From: Vibrio gazogenes
GTDB taxonomy: Bacteria > Pseudomonadota > Gammaproteobacteria > Enterobacterales > Vibrionaceae
Direction: 5' to 3'
NCBI RefSeq assembly: GCF_023920225.1
Contig: NZ_CP092587.1
Coordinates: forward strand, 868,001-932,000
Length of the DNA: 64,000 nt
Shown: positions 9,483 through 18,255 of the stretch, piece by piece
Layout of the letters: every line of letters begins with the position of its first letter
How positions within the stretch are numbered: position 1 is the first letter of the stretch
Position numbers and translations under genes: made by a program
Notes under the pieces: generated by a model
The model's database searches: none
Told to the model about the DNA's origin: nothing
Seen by the model: the letters and a program-made list of their open reading frames with translations, nothing else

Positions 9483-10195
9483 GCATCAAGAATCCCATGT
9501 TTGTGTAACAATTGAAAAAAGGTAGAGCGATTGCCCGTACAGTGAATTTTTCTCTTAATCGTATCAATACGTTTTCGCTCTGCGGATTCACTACAATGAT
9601 GTTTCCAGGCGATTTCTTTGGGGGAATTGAAAGATAACAGAAGGCGGATGGTACTCATTTCTTTCGCTGTCAGGACAATATCACCAAACCGGAAATGGTT
9701 TTGATCATACATATGAGCATCAGGCGTATCGGATGAAACCACCACTGACTGATAGGGGAGTGTGGCAACCTGATGTTTCAGCCATAATTTGTGAGCATGA
9801 TAAGCCAGACTGGGGCGGAGAACGGCCAACTGATGACTTTCTTGGCTGGTTAATTGATGACGACAGGCCAGAGAAACGATCTCAGCCCGTTGTGGGCAGA
9901 GCCAAGTATAATCCACTTTATCCGGTATGCGATACTTGTCTAATAATTGATGATATTCTGCGTCTTTGTCCCGCCACGATGCGAGTCCTGGCGACATTCG
10001 TTGCCCTACTGTTCCGTTTAATCCCTGTTCCCAGTAGCTCAGATGCCAATCATAGTCTGTCGATAGGGTATAGATTTCCCGAGTGTCTAGTGAAATCACT
10101 GAATAACTGATGTGTATTGCATCATCATATATCCTCGAAATGAGTCGGCTGAATTGCGTGCAAGCCTTTGCCATTTCTATTGAACTAACATCCAT
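9452..10195 (-). CDS. LuxR-type HTH transcriptional regulator
   Basis: A 247-aa protein whose C-terminal 65 residues (from about 178, LTAKEMSTIRLLLSFNSPKE) form a LuxR/GerE-like helix-turn-helix. The N-terminal 170 residues show no receiver-domain pattern and only a weak hint of a PAS- or autoinducer-like sensor; the ligand is unknown. It is the first gene of a minus-strand operon with the VOC protein and the MFS transporter and overlaps the former by 31 bases, so it probably controls that operon. The helix-turn-helix is clear; the sensor assignment is not. Confidence 0.7.
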   Translation of the reverse strand: MDVSSIEMAKACTQFSRLISRIYDDAIHISYSVISLDTREIYTLSTDYDWHLSYWEQGLNGTVGQRMSPGLASWRDKDAEYHQLLDKYRIPDKVDYTWLCPQRAEIVSLACRHQLTSQESHQLAVLRPSLAYHAHKLWLKHQVATLPYQSVVVSSDTPDAHMYDQNHFRFGDIVLTAKEMSTIRLLLSFNSPKEIAWKHHCSESAERKRIDTIKRKIHCTGNRSTFFQLLHKHGILDACLDVYTTSL

Positions 10196-10362
10196 TTTGG
10201 GGGGATTCCTGCTTTATTTCTTATTTGAACAAGCGCACTGACGTGAATATGTTACTAGTTGCTACGCAATTTGCAACCTGTCAAAAAATGCCACCTGATT
10301 TTTATATTTTTTTTCGGCATGATCGAGAGATAAGAATCAAAAATTGGCAAGAGATATGGCTT

Positions 10363-10584
10363 ATGAATAGTGCACAACATCAACTCGTGAATAGTACGCA
10401 ACATAAACTCGATGAAATTGTTTTTTGGTGCAGTGTCGTCACAGAGTGTAGTAAACATCAAGAGGAATACCCGATACAAAAGCGGGATAGAGCAGCACTG
10501 CTTCGCTCGATTGAAGCATTGCAGACAACGATCAGTTTGAATATGGAATCACTTATTGCTGGTGATGCGAATGGTCTGGTTTAA
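10363..10584 (+). CDS. Small hypothetical protein
   Basis: An ORF of 73 aa from the ATG at 10363, divergent from the LuxR gene, with composition plausible for a soluble helical protein (DEIVFWCSVVTECSKHQ). The frame is open back to 10225, but the upstream part looks like non-coding spacer. The ribosome binding site is weak. I do not recognise the family and it may not be a gene. Confidence 0.35.
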   Translation: MNSAQHQLVNSTQHKLDEIVFWCSVVTECSKHQEEYPIQKRDRAALLRSIEALQTTISLNMESLIAGDANGLV

Positions 10585-10635
10585 GGAAATTGTCATTGTT
10601 CTACTAATATTCGGTTATCATTATGGAGAAATATC

Positions 10636-10767
10636 TTACCGGTATGCATAATTGAGTTGCCATTGTTTAGAGCCACTTGGCAAAATCCTCAATCTCAGAC
10701 CTTGGCCGCCAATCAGGTTGTACTCTTTTTCCTTTAGCTCTTTCGTCGCGGCATCTTTAGGAACCAT
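10636..10767 (-). pseudogene. N-terminal fragment of a P4-type integrase
   Basis: A 43-codon minus-strand ORF reads MVPKDAATKELKEKEYNL then GGQGLRLRILPSGSKQWQLN and stops. This is the arm-type DNA-binding (DUF4102) start of P4-like tyrosine recombinases, whose consensus runs KDKEY.L.DG.GL.LRV.P.GSK.W...Y. Nothing of the catalytic domain follows, so it is a relic of an excised or decayed element. Confidence 0.7.
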
Positions 10768-11124
10768 AAATTAGGGACACGATATCAAGGTTGGGTTCTA
10801 CCCGTGTTTTTATCGAGTAGGTTGATTTTGTTCCTTTGTCATTTTACCTTTCTAGAGCTCTAGACCGCTTGCGGGGTTAACCACATCGTCTGGCTCCGCA
10901 GTCTTGCCTTAGACATCATATAGTTGGCACTATCTAGTGCGTATTTACTATTTCAAAATGCACCCATTTCGTTGGTAAAGGTATTAATTTGACTCATATC
11001 TTGAGTGATCAAACTCAGCCTTTTGATCGTTATTGAGCCTAAACTACAATTTTGAGGGAGTGAGCAAGGAAACAGACATATATCTGAACTACGTTAAGAT
11101 AAGGCATATTCAAGGAATGGAATA
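10768..11124. other. Gene-free spacer with an IS-end-like motif
   Basis: No convincing gene is visible. GGGTTCTACCC at 10793-10803 is identical to the terminal 11 bases of the IS3-type element at 19958-21186 and is followed by GTGTTTTTATCG, a loose match to the continuation of those ends. It may be a solo IS end left by deletion. The rest shows nothing recognisable. Confidence 0.4.
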
Positions 11125-12176
11125 ATGGCTGATATCTATCAAGACGGAACTGAAGAGTTACTTAAACGAAAAACACCGACATATCGTCAAGCATATAGTG
11201 ATCGTACTGCTTGGTTTATGTCATGTATATCGGAACTTGCTTATAAACGTTTTAATGAGTTTATACCTGGTATCAATCTCCAACGATTTGTGGAAGAGGA
11301 GTTATCGAAACTTGTTTCCGATAAATCTCCGAGCAAAACCGCTAAGTTTATCTCTATGGTACAAGGTCTAGCTTATGACCATCAAGAGGAACTTAAAGAA
11401 CTTATTCGAGATTTAACCTACCTTAATACAACGTTAGTCAAAACATTTGATAAGAATGGCACGCAGGCTATTTTGGTGGAAACGGAACAATTTTATGTAT
11501 TGTCATTTCGAGGAACCGAAGCGACAAGTATACGAGACATCAAATCGGACACCAATGCCGTTTTAACTAAATGTACAACAAAAGGTTTTGTGCATTCTGG
11601 CTTCAAACAGGCGTATGAACAAGTCGAGAGCGAAATCGTACTTGAGTTGAAAAAGCTTGAAGATGGAGGCAAACCGATATTTATCACGGGACACAGCTTA
11701 GGCGGTGCAATTGCTACAATCGCAACCAAAAAATTGAGATTCAAAAGTGGGATTGCAGCATGTTACACATTTGGCTCTCCACGAGTCGGAGACCATGAAT
11801 GGATATCAGAAATCAAAACACCCTTACATCGAGTCGTTAATGCAGCTGATTGTGTCACAATGCTGCCGCCAAATGGTGTAGCAATCGGGGTGCTTGCCAT
11901 GTCAGTTGCTTGGTTACCCAATATAGGCGCTAGAGTGAGTGGTTGTCATCTAAATTTGGGCGATACATACATGCAGGCAATATGCGTTTTCTGTCAAATT
12001 GCAAGGGTGAGCCGTATGACGATGTTCAACTGCTTTATCATGTTTCACTTCTTTATCGTTTGAAAGCCCTGTGGATCAAAGGCAGAGCCCCAAATAGTCT
12101 ACTTAAAGATCACTCAATTAGTGTCTATCGAAAAAAATTGAAGGTAGTCGCAGAGAAGCGCCAATCTATTGATTAG
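11125..12176 (+). pseudogene. Class 3 lipase, interrupted by a frameshift
   Basis: The first frame (11125-about 11970) encodes an alpha/beta-hydrolase of the lipase class 3 family: the nucleophile elbow ITGHSLGGAIA, then CYTFGSPRVGD and HRVVNAADCVTMLPP, which carries the acid residue. After SGCHLNLGDTYMQ the frame runs into unrelated sequence, while the +2 frame continues as AGNMRFLSNCKGEPYDDVQL to a stop at 12176. One indel between about 11950 and 11985 explains this. The catalytic Ser and Asp lie in the first part and the His-bearing end is displaced, so the product is probably inactive unless this is a sequencing error. It precedes a lipoprotein and a small gene on the same strand. Confidence 0.75.
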
Positions 12177-12233
12177 TCATGACGGTGGCGTTTAGAGCAG
12201 TTCTATATTGTTGATAGAAAAGGGGGTCGTTCC

Positions 12234-12887
12234 ATGAAAAAACTATTAACCATATTATTTGTTCTCATGTCATTTACAGGTTGCACCACAAAGTTACCAG
12301 CAGAGATCGTGACTCTATCCAGTAGTATGGAACAGCAGTTATTGAGTTCTCAAAGGTCTCATATCGCCTTGGTTCAATCATACTTCCAAATGGTTAGACA
12401 GCAACGGGAGGATTGGATTCAAACCGTCTGGCTTCAAAAGTACCTGAAAACCTTTATTAAAACTGGAAAGCTTGAAGAGACAGTTAAAGGAGAAGTGGTA
12501 TGGGATCAGTTCAATAAAAAATTTGTTACGCCAAAAGCACCTTACCAAGAAGTTCAGAAGTTTGACACGTTGATGGTCTGGACAGGACAAGTTCAAAAGC
12601 AGTTAGCAAAAAAAAGGCAGGAGTTGATTACACCTCTTGATCGACAAGAGCAAGAGTTAATTATGAAAGTCAACGCAGCATATGCACAGTTACTAGCCAA
12701 TAATGCAACGATAACGGCGCATCTGGCGAGCATTAAAGATGTAGAAGATGTGCAAACACGGTTATTGAATCAGGCTGGATTAGACGGATTAAATGCCGAT
12801 ATCACTGAAACCTTTAGTCAGATGTCTGAGGAATCAAATAGGCTTAATCAGAAACTGAGTGAAGCAAACAGCAAACTAGGAGATTGA
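12234..12887 (+). CDS. Predicted lipoprotein, function unknown
   Basis: A 217-aa protein with a signal peptide and lipobox (MSFTGC, acylated Cys near residue 17). The mature part is strongly helical, with heptad-like stretches from about 110 to 215 that suggest coiled coils. There is no enzyme motif. A GGGGG-containing ribosome binding region precedes the ATG. It follows the lipase gene and ends one base before the next small gene, so it may belong to a lipase-lipoprotein operon in the accessory region. I do not recognise a family. Confidence 0.65.
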   Translation: MKKLLTILFVLMSFTGCTTKLPAEIVTLSSSMEQQLLSSQRSHIALVQSYFQMVRQQREDWIQTVWLQKYLKTFIKTGKLEETVKGEVVWDQFNKKFVTPKAPYQEVQKFDTLMVWTGQVQKQLAKKRQELITPLDRQEQELIMKVNAAYAQLLANNATITAHLASIKDVEDVQTRLLNQAGLDGLNADITETFSQMSEESNRLNQKLSEANSKLGD

Positions 12888-12888
12888 C

Positions 12889-13164
12889 ATGGATGAGTTG
12901 GGCAACCAAGCTGCAGAACAAGCAAATTTGTCACTATCGCAAGAGGAAGAAGCGTTGATGGTTAAAACAAGCGTTGACTTAGATGCACTTATTCCCTTGG
13001 TTTTAGATGAAGAAGAGCAAGTGGCACTTAGACACGTTATTCAGGAGTCGACAGCACGTAATGAAAATTGCGCGCAGTTAGTTGAAAGGCTGCAGAATAC
13101 TGCACAAATTAGTCAGGAAGTGATTGGTAAAGTCGTCAATGTAATTAGGGGCACACTTGCGTAG
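12889..13164 (+). CDS. Small acidic helical protein, function unknown
   Basis: A 91-aa acidic, fully helical-looking protein (LDALIPLVLDEEEQVALRHV) without signal peptide or membrane segment. The ATG lies one base after the stop of the upstream lipoprotein, which makes cotranscription and linked translation very likely. It could be a cytoplasmic partner or immunity-like protein of the lipase-lipoprotein unit, but that is a guess from position only. Confidence 0.6.
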   Translation: MDELGNQAAEQANLSLSQEEEALMVKTSVDLDALIPLVLDEEEQVALRHVIQESTARNENCAQLVERLQNTAQISQEVIGKVVNVIRGTLA

Positions 13165-13248
13165 TTTAAGTCCGTGATGAGTTCTACTTAACCCGCCATT
13201 TGGTAAGAAAAGCTTACGTACGAGCGGACAGACTTCTGGGCTGATATA

Positions 13249-13323
13249 TCAAATAAACAGTTTATCTTTTGGTTTTGCTTCTTTGACCTGAGTCGCAGTT
13301 AATGGTGTGGTCTGTCTTGCTAT
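13249..13323 (-). pseudogene. Second P4-type integrase N-terminal relic
   Basis: Minus-strand codons read ARQTTPLTATQVKEAKPKDK, the near-invariant start of P4-type integrases, then LFI and a stop. The expected start codon is ATA rather than ATG. The gene is therefore dead after about 23 residues. It lies immediately downstream (minus sense) of a cluster of repeats that look like integrase arm-binding sites. Confidence 0.75.
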
Positions 13324-13334
13324 AGGAATACTCT

Positions 13335-13389
13335 TTTAGGAACACTGAAAACGGGAATTTTGATTGGTGTTCCTACCAGTGTTCCTAAA
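13335..13389. repeat. Repeat cluster resembling integrase arm-type sites
   Basis: TTTAGGAACACTG (13335-13347) and CAGTGTTCCTAAA (13377-13389) form a perfect 13-bp inverted repeat, and a third related unit GGTGTTCCTA sits at 13366-13375. The cluster is just upstream of the start of the integrase relic at 13323, where P4-type integrases bind their arm sites. The binding role is inferred. Confidence 0.5.
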
Positions 13390-13785
13390 AATACTGGATT
13401 TTGCAAATCTAATCTGGACTGTACAAGACTATGCTGCATCGTAACTTGTTGATTTTACTTTGTTGAAGACAAGAAAAAAGACGCCCGAGGACGTCTTTAA
13501 ACTATGATTTGGTGGAAGTTACGGAAATAGAAGAACACCAATTATTCCAAATTCTAGCGCATTGGGAAGAAATGTTAAAGGACACTTCTTTGAGTAATGA
13601 TGCCCATAAAGTTAAGGCTAAAAATAAGCGGAAAATGGAGTGGTAAATTAGGCTGGAATGAACTGCTCAGGGTGGCGCTTGTGCCATCTTGAGCAGCTCA
13701 ACGTGTCGTCTTTCGGCCAAAAGCGGACGTTTGATCTGTTATTTATCTTAATTAAATGCTTCCCGTTATATTACTTCCATTTTAC
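13390..13785. other. Spacer with a hairpin and a possible small ORF
   Basis: AAGACG and CGTCTT (about 13475-13496) form a hairpin followed by TTTAAAC, possibly a terminator. A plus-strand frame from the GTG at 13512 to the stop at 13646 encodes 44 aa (EVTEIEEHQLFQILAHWEEM, then a basic tail ending KRKMEW), perhaps the tail of a lost gene; I do not recognise it. CGGCCAAAAGCGGACGTT at 13714-13731 is the first of three related repeats in this region. Confidence 0.35.
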
Positions 13786-14715
13786 TCATGCGGATTCGGC
13801 TTTTTTGAATGCCGAGACTACACAGGGTTTCAGTATGAGATAAACGCTCTTCATCTCAAAGGTATGATACAGTGAATTTGGGGGGCGCTTTATTGATGCG
13901 ATTACCTTTTCAAAATAGAGCAGATCTACATCGGATAGGGAATGCCCGAGAATGAAAACCTGCTCGATATTTTCTATGCTTTCGAAAAACTCCATGTGGT
14001 CACAAATGACCGTTTGAGTATCTTTGTAGCTGGAAGAAAAATAATCTTGCAGGGCAGTTTTCCCTAGTTCGAAGGAGTAGTCATACTGATCATTCATTTC
14101 TTCTTCCCATCGCTCAAGCTCTTCGTCGCTCAATCCTGCGGGCGGCTTAGGAGGGGCTGCTCGAAAATTATTGGGATCAACACCATGCCCCAGAATGATT
14201 TCGTCGCTATTAACCGCCTTACCATGAATATATGTAATATGGCTTTCCGATATACCGTAATAGCTTTCCAGTGTGTCGGTATAGTTGAAACTCAGAAATA
14301 GTGCTTGAGAATCTAAAGAAGGCGTTTGTCTCTGGGGATTACGGAATAGTCAACTTTCGAGATAAATTCATGGAAAATGAGTTTCTTAGTCAGGCTATCA
14401 ACATCCATTTCCATGTCGATAGCAAACGTATTCCAGTCGCGATCGCGAAAATCCGGCGCGCCAGGATTGGCAAGTGAGCCGGTAAGCGTCATAGACTATT
14501 TCCACATCTAGTAATGAGAGGCTATGCTCGAAGTCTTTCCATAAAGGATCGACAGCTCTATCATTTCTATCAATATGCGGCAATCCGAAACACTCTAAAA
14601 GCTGATCGTAAATGCTGCCATAGTGCTCTTGTAGGTACAAACCGAATGACTTGTAATGTGTATCAAGCTTGTGGTGCAGATCGAAACCGTTTCCGATAAT
14701 ATACAGGTCATTCAT
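13786..14715 (-). pseudogene. abiH: AbiH-family abortive infection gene, broken by frameshifts
   Basis: Three minus-strand frames together give an AbiH-like protein. From the ATG at 14715: LYIIGNGFDLHHKLDTHYKS, through DAYRLT. After a shift near 14480: GSLANPGAPDFRDRDWNTFA on to ISKVDYSVIPRDKRLL. After another shift near 14320-14345: FLSFNYTDTLESYYG, YIHG, ILGHGVDP and FILGHSLSDVDL. These are the characteristic AbiH blocks in order. Two indels make it a pseudogene. AbiH proteins are phage-exclusion factors first found in lactococci. It is flanked by copies of an 18-bp repeat at 13714 and 14730, marking it as a separate module. Confidence 0.75.
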
Positions 14716-14729
14716 TTTATTTTTCTTCT

Positions 14730-14747
14730 CGGCCAAAAGCGGACATT
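14730..14747. repeat. Copy of the module-boundary repeat
   Basis: CGGCCAAAAGCGGACATT, 17 of 18 bases identical to 13714-13731 (CGGCCAAAAGCGGACGTT). A third, weaker copy CGGCCAATAGCAGACATT lies at 19141-19158 (16 of 18). The three copies bracket the abiH remnant and the three-gene operon. Confidence 0.65.
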
Positions 14748-14844
14748 AATTAACAACCAACTTGCAAGCATAAAACCACTAACTAATAGTGTTTTTGAGT
14801 TACTAGAATTTTTTTGCAAATACGTAAATTTCTGTCAATTCACA

Positions 14845-15396
14845 TCATATTTCACGTATAGTATGGAAACAGTTATGAACAAAAGGTGCATCCCACATTG
14901 TACTTAAGCAGCGATTCTCAATTTTAATTAATATGGTCTTTATTACTATTGCATGAGTAACAATTAATAACGTTTTAGTGCCATGCTCCTTTTTCAACAC
15001 ATCCAGAAACTTTTTTATTCGATAACCAGCCTCTTGAAAACTCTCTCCGGATTTCGGTTTATAGCAATGTGGGAAGTTCCAGAACATTTCATAATCGACT
15101 GGGTAGAGAGACTCTACATCTCGCTTCTTCACCCCTTCCCAAGAGCCGAAATCTAGTTCAATCAAGTCGTCATTAACAATTATAGGTTGACGTTCATTTG
15201 TTACTATTCGTGCTGTATCCTTAGCTCGCTTTAGCGGGCTGCTCATACATAGATCAAATTTATATTGTGACAAATTCTTTTCAAGCTCTCTGGCTTGAGA
15301 AATACCAAGATCTGTGAGAGGAGTATCAGTAACTCCCTGCATTCTCTTTTCTTTGTTTGCCACGGTTTCTCCATGACGCACTAAATGAATTTCCAT
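14845..15396 (-). CDS. Histidine phosphatase superfamily protein
   Basis: A 183-aa protein of the phosphoglycerate mutase-like histidine phosphatase family. The N-terminal HLVRHGETVANKEKR carries the phosphorylated His and catalytic Arg, SSPLKRAKDTA and ELDFGSWEG follow, and VTHAIVIKTIL supplies the second His. All catalytic residues appear intact. Family members remove phosphate from sugars, nucleotides or cofactors such as alpha-ribazole phosphate; the substrate here is unknown. It is the last of three minus-strand genes and starts 3 bases after the stop of the HD/phosphoribosyltransferase gene, so it almost certainly shares its transcript. Confidence 0.85.
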   Translation of the reverse strand: MEIHLVRHGETVANKEKRMQGVTDTPLTDLGISQARELEKNLSQYKFDLCMSSPLKRAKDTARIVTNERQPIIVNDDLIELDFGSWEGVKKRDVESLYPVDYEMFWNFPHCYKPKSGESFQEAGYRIKKFLDVLKKEHGTKTLLIVTHAIVIKTILIKIENRCLSTMWDAPFVHNCFHTIREI

Positions 15397-15399
15397 ACC

Positions 15400-18249
15400 T
15401 CACCCTATAACCACAAGGTTTTTATGGCTGTTTCTTATCAATAGAGGAATCCAAGGCTCCTCTCTACCTTGTCGAATAACTGTTCCTGGACACCACAATG
15501 CTGTATAACAAGCTGTAGGAACATTAAACATGGTAACGTAAATAGCTTCCATATTATCAAACCCAAGCCTTCGGTTAGCCGCTTTTTCTTTTGCGTCAGG
15601 CATTCCGTCTTTCTGATACTTTTTAGTTAAAACTTGCTCCCCGATCAATGCTAATTCATCCCTAAGAGCATCGTTAATCACATGGCTTCCCCGCATTTCT
15701 TCAAGCTTACATGTAGATACAAACTTCACTTTTCTCATGTCAAACCCTGCGCTCACCAAGCAGGACTCTATTTTTTTAAATCCAATATCAGTGGCAACGT
15801 GAAAAGCAAAAATTAGATTTGCAGATCTCAATTTTATAATTTGGCTCTCATTAAGCTTGATATAAGAAATGTTTTTCTCAGTTTTTTCACTGGATTCTCC
15901 GAGCCAAAATTTAATTGAACTTGCAGCTTGTGTGCCTGAGACTATATTGTCATCATATATAACTACAGAATCTCTATCGGACTCTATTCTATCCGATGCC
16001 TCTCTAATTCCATGAAGACTCTCTCCCGAAAGGCTCTTAAAGTTAACAATCCCTTTTATGCTCTTCCCACTACTTTCAGAAAGAGGAATATAAAAGACAT
16101 TTTCGCTATTTATTCCTTCTTCAATAACTTTGAAATGGTTAGTAAATGCTCTTTGCAAAGTTGCCCTGTCCAATACTTTTATACTTTCTATTAGACTTAT
16201 GGCGTTCTGCCTGAGTGTTGGAGGGATTTGAACTAAAAATTGTTGTAGTGATTTTGTGGTCACGGAATAACCTTCATCACCATTGTAGCTACTTAGTTTT
16301 TTCGCGAGAGATGATAGCTTCTTGTGCTTTGCCTCTAGGTCAAATTTGTATAACCTAGGATGGGTGTCGTAATACCCTATTTTCGAAAGGATTTTCATAA
16401 CTCCTTGTACATCTTCGTTAGACAAACCGCAAATTTTTGCGGACAGAGCATGATCAATCACCGGCCTCAACAGCAAATCCGGAGACTCTCCTAATTGCTT
16501 TCCGTAGAGCTTATTTCCGCTAGAAAAATTATGCACTAATGAACACGCTTCGAAATCCTCATAGAAAACAATTTGAGCTGCAATAGCTACTATACAAGTC
16601 CATTCCTTTGGAGAATAAATAAAAATTGTATTTTCACTTCGATCTTCGCTCTCCCAAGAAAACCCGCCAGATACAGTTTTTAGATTGCTTCTTCCTTTCC
16701 CTCTATGGGTAATTAGCTGAATTTTAATTTTGTCTGAGTCTAAAGATTTATCTGGAACAGCGAATACTCCATCTAGTATTCCTTCCTGCGAATATTTAGT
16801 GCCAAAAAGAAAGCAATCATTTAGCTCAATAGATTTCTCTACAATTCGTACGCATATTTTGTGTTTTTCTTCTGGGCTAGAAAGTTTCTCGTTAATACTT
16901 TTGAATAAAAAGCCCTTAACATCTTTCCAAAACTCATCTATCTCTGCGTCTAGACTACTTTCTTTAAGAGCATCAGGAAATTCATTAGATAGGGTGCTTG
17001 AAGATATTGCCAGCGATCTTCTGTAATGCTGGCGCGACAATAGGTTATCTTTTTCATCCTGATTAGTCTGAGCAACGGACTGCAAAGAATCCAAAAGATG
17101 CATATCTGACCCATGCCAATCATAAATTAAATCAGTGACTTGAGAGTATTCTGGATGAGACTTTTCTAAAATGGCCCTATCCAGCATGGTTGATATTCTC
17201 TCATAGAACAAAAGAAGCCAAGGATGGGTTTGTATCCTCCAATTTGTGAGTTGCTTGCTGATCGCGAATTCTCGTATATTAAATGGGTCGAAATCATCAA
17301 CTAGAAAAAAATATGGCTCCCTATCAAACTCTTCCAGCACATCAAAATTGTACACACCCTCAGCGCCTTCAATATCTCTTTTTTCAAAAGTGATCGCTGA
17401 CTGTACTCTCTGATAATCAAGCGGTATGTGTATCCCACAAGAGTCACTATCTCTATATATTCTATCTATCGATTTACAACCAAAATCTCCATGCAGAAGG
17501 TCATATATCATTAGAGAACTTTTGGAAAATGGAATGCCAAGCATTGCGCTGCACAGCTTTATTGATGGAGATATCTCATCCTCGTAATCCTCAAACAGAT
17601 CAAGATTATCGTAGTAAACTTGAAAAGGCTCTGAGAGAATAAGAAAACAAGATAAAAGTCTTGGAAGTATTGTGCGCTCTGAAAATCTTTTATCTAAGTA
17701 TAAATGGCAATCAGCGTTTCTAAATTTAGATTCAATTTCAATGATTGGGAAACCGGCAATAGTAAGAGAGCGCAAACTTTTCTCTGAAATATATCCTTCT
17801 TTTATAAGAGTATAAATTAATCCGGCTGAGATTTCTGACAACAAAGCCGCGTGACATGTCAGCACATACTCTTCCTTACTAAACACCCCATACTGGGATG
17901 ATCTATTGCTACAAGATTTGATGAGATCAGTAACAACATGATACGCTCCAAGAGAATGCTCAAAATATGTCGATCTTGAAAAAGGATATATATGTGAAGA
18001 TTGTGGAATAAGCTGAACATTCCTCAGCCGCTGGAAAGCAGGCATATTAATCAGCTGAACTGTAATTTCATCGACTTGAACGTTACCCCATATTCTATCC
18101 TTTATAAACTTGGCTCTAGAGCCAAGACTTTCTTTAGGGTATTTTCCAAAAGAAAAAAAGTTAGACAAAAACATTTTAACATCGTCAGTGTATAAATGAC
18201 TGTTTTCAAATCCCTTTTTCCATTCACTAATTTGATATAATTGTTCCAT
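15400..18249 (-). CDS. Degenerate HD domain-phosphoribosyltransferase (PRTase-CE-like) fusion
   Basis: A 949-aa cytoplasmic protein. The N-terminus resembles dGTPase/SAMHD1-type HD domains (MPAFQRLRNVQLIPQS at 69-84, STYFEHSLGAYH at 93-104), but the usual LLHDIGH block reads ALLSEISAG at 135-143, so the catalytic HD pair is lost. The middle (about 200-650) is unrecognised. Near 762-775 is a PRPP-binding loop, VVIYDDNIVSGTQA, and near 894-930 the ending RLGFDNMEAIYVTMFNVPTA then ALWCPGT resembles the PRTase-CE family predicted as effectors in bacterial conflict systems. It sits between an EEP-fold phosphatase (6-base gap) and a histidine phosphatase (3-base gap). A nucleotide-based defence role is inferred. 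The gene is visibly AT-rich. Confidence 0.75.
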   Translation of the reverse strand: MEQLYQISEWKKGFENSHLYTDDVKMFLSNFFSFGKYPKESLGSRAKFIKDRIWGNVQVDEITVQLINMPAFQRLRNVQLIPQSSHIYPFSRSTYFEHSLGAYHVVTDLIKSCSNRSSQYGVFSKEEYVLTCHAALLSEISAGLIYTLIKEGYISEKSLRSLTIAGFPIIEIESKFRNADCHLYLDKRFSERTILPRLLSCFLILSEPFQVYYDNLDLFEDYEDEISPSIKLCSAMLGIPFSKSSLMIYDLLHGDFGCKSIDRIYRDSDSCGIHIPLDYQRVQSAITFEKRDIEGAEGVYNFDVLEEFDREPYFFLVDDFDPFNIREFAISKQLTNWRIQTHPWLLLFYERISTMLDRAILEKSHPEYSQVTDLIYDWHGSDMHLLDSLQSVAQTNQDEKDNLLSRQHYRRSLAISSSTLSNEFPDALKESSLDAEIDEFWKDVKGFLFKSINEKLSSPEEKHKICVRIVEKSIELNDCFLFGTKYSQEGILDGVFAVPDKSLDSDKIKIQLITHRGKGRSNLKTVSGGFSWESEDRSENTIFIYSPKEWTCIVAIAAQIVFYEDFEACSLVHNFSSGNKLYGKQLGESPDLLLRPVIDHALSAKICGLSNEDVQGVMKILSKIGYYDTHPRLYKFDLEAKHKKLSSLAKKLSSYNGDEGYSVTTKSLQQFLVQIPPTLRQNAISLIESIKVLDRATLQRAFTNHFKVIEEGINSENVFYIPLSESSGKSIKGIVNFKSLSGESLHGIREASDRIESDRDSVVIYDDNIVSGTQAASSIKFWLGESSEKTEKNISYIKLNESQIIKLRSANLIFAFHVATDIGFKKIESCLVSAGFDMRKVKFVSTCKLEEMRGSHVINDALRDELALIGEQVLTKKYQKDGMPDAKEKAANRRLGFDNMEAIYVTMFNVPTACYTALWCPGTVIRQGREEPWIPLLIRNSHKNLVVIG

Positions 18250-18255
18250 TTATTT

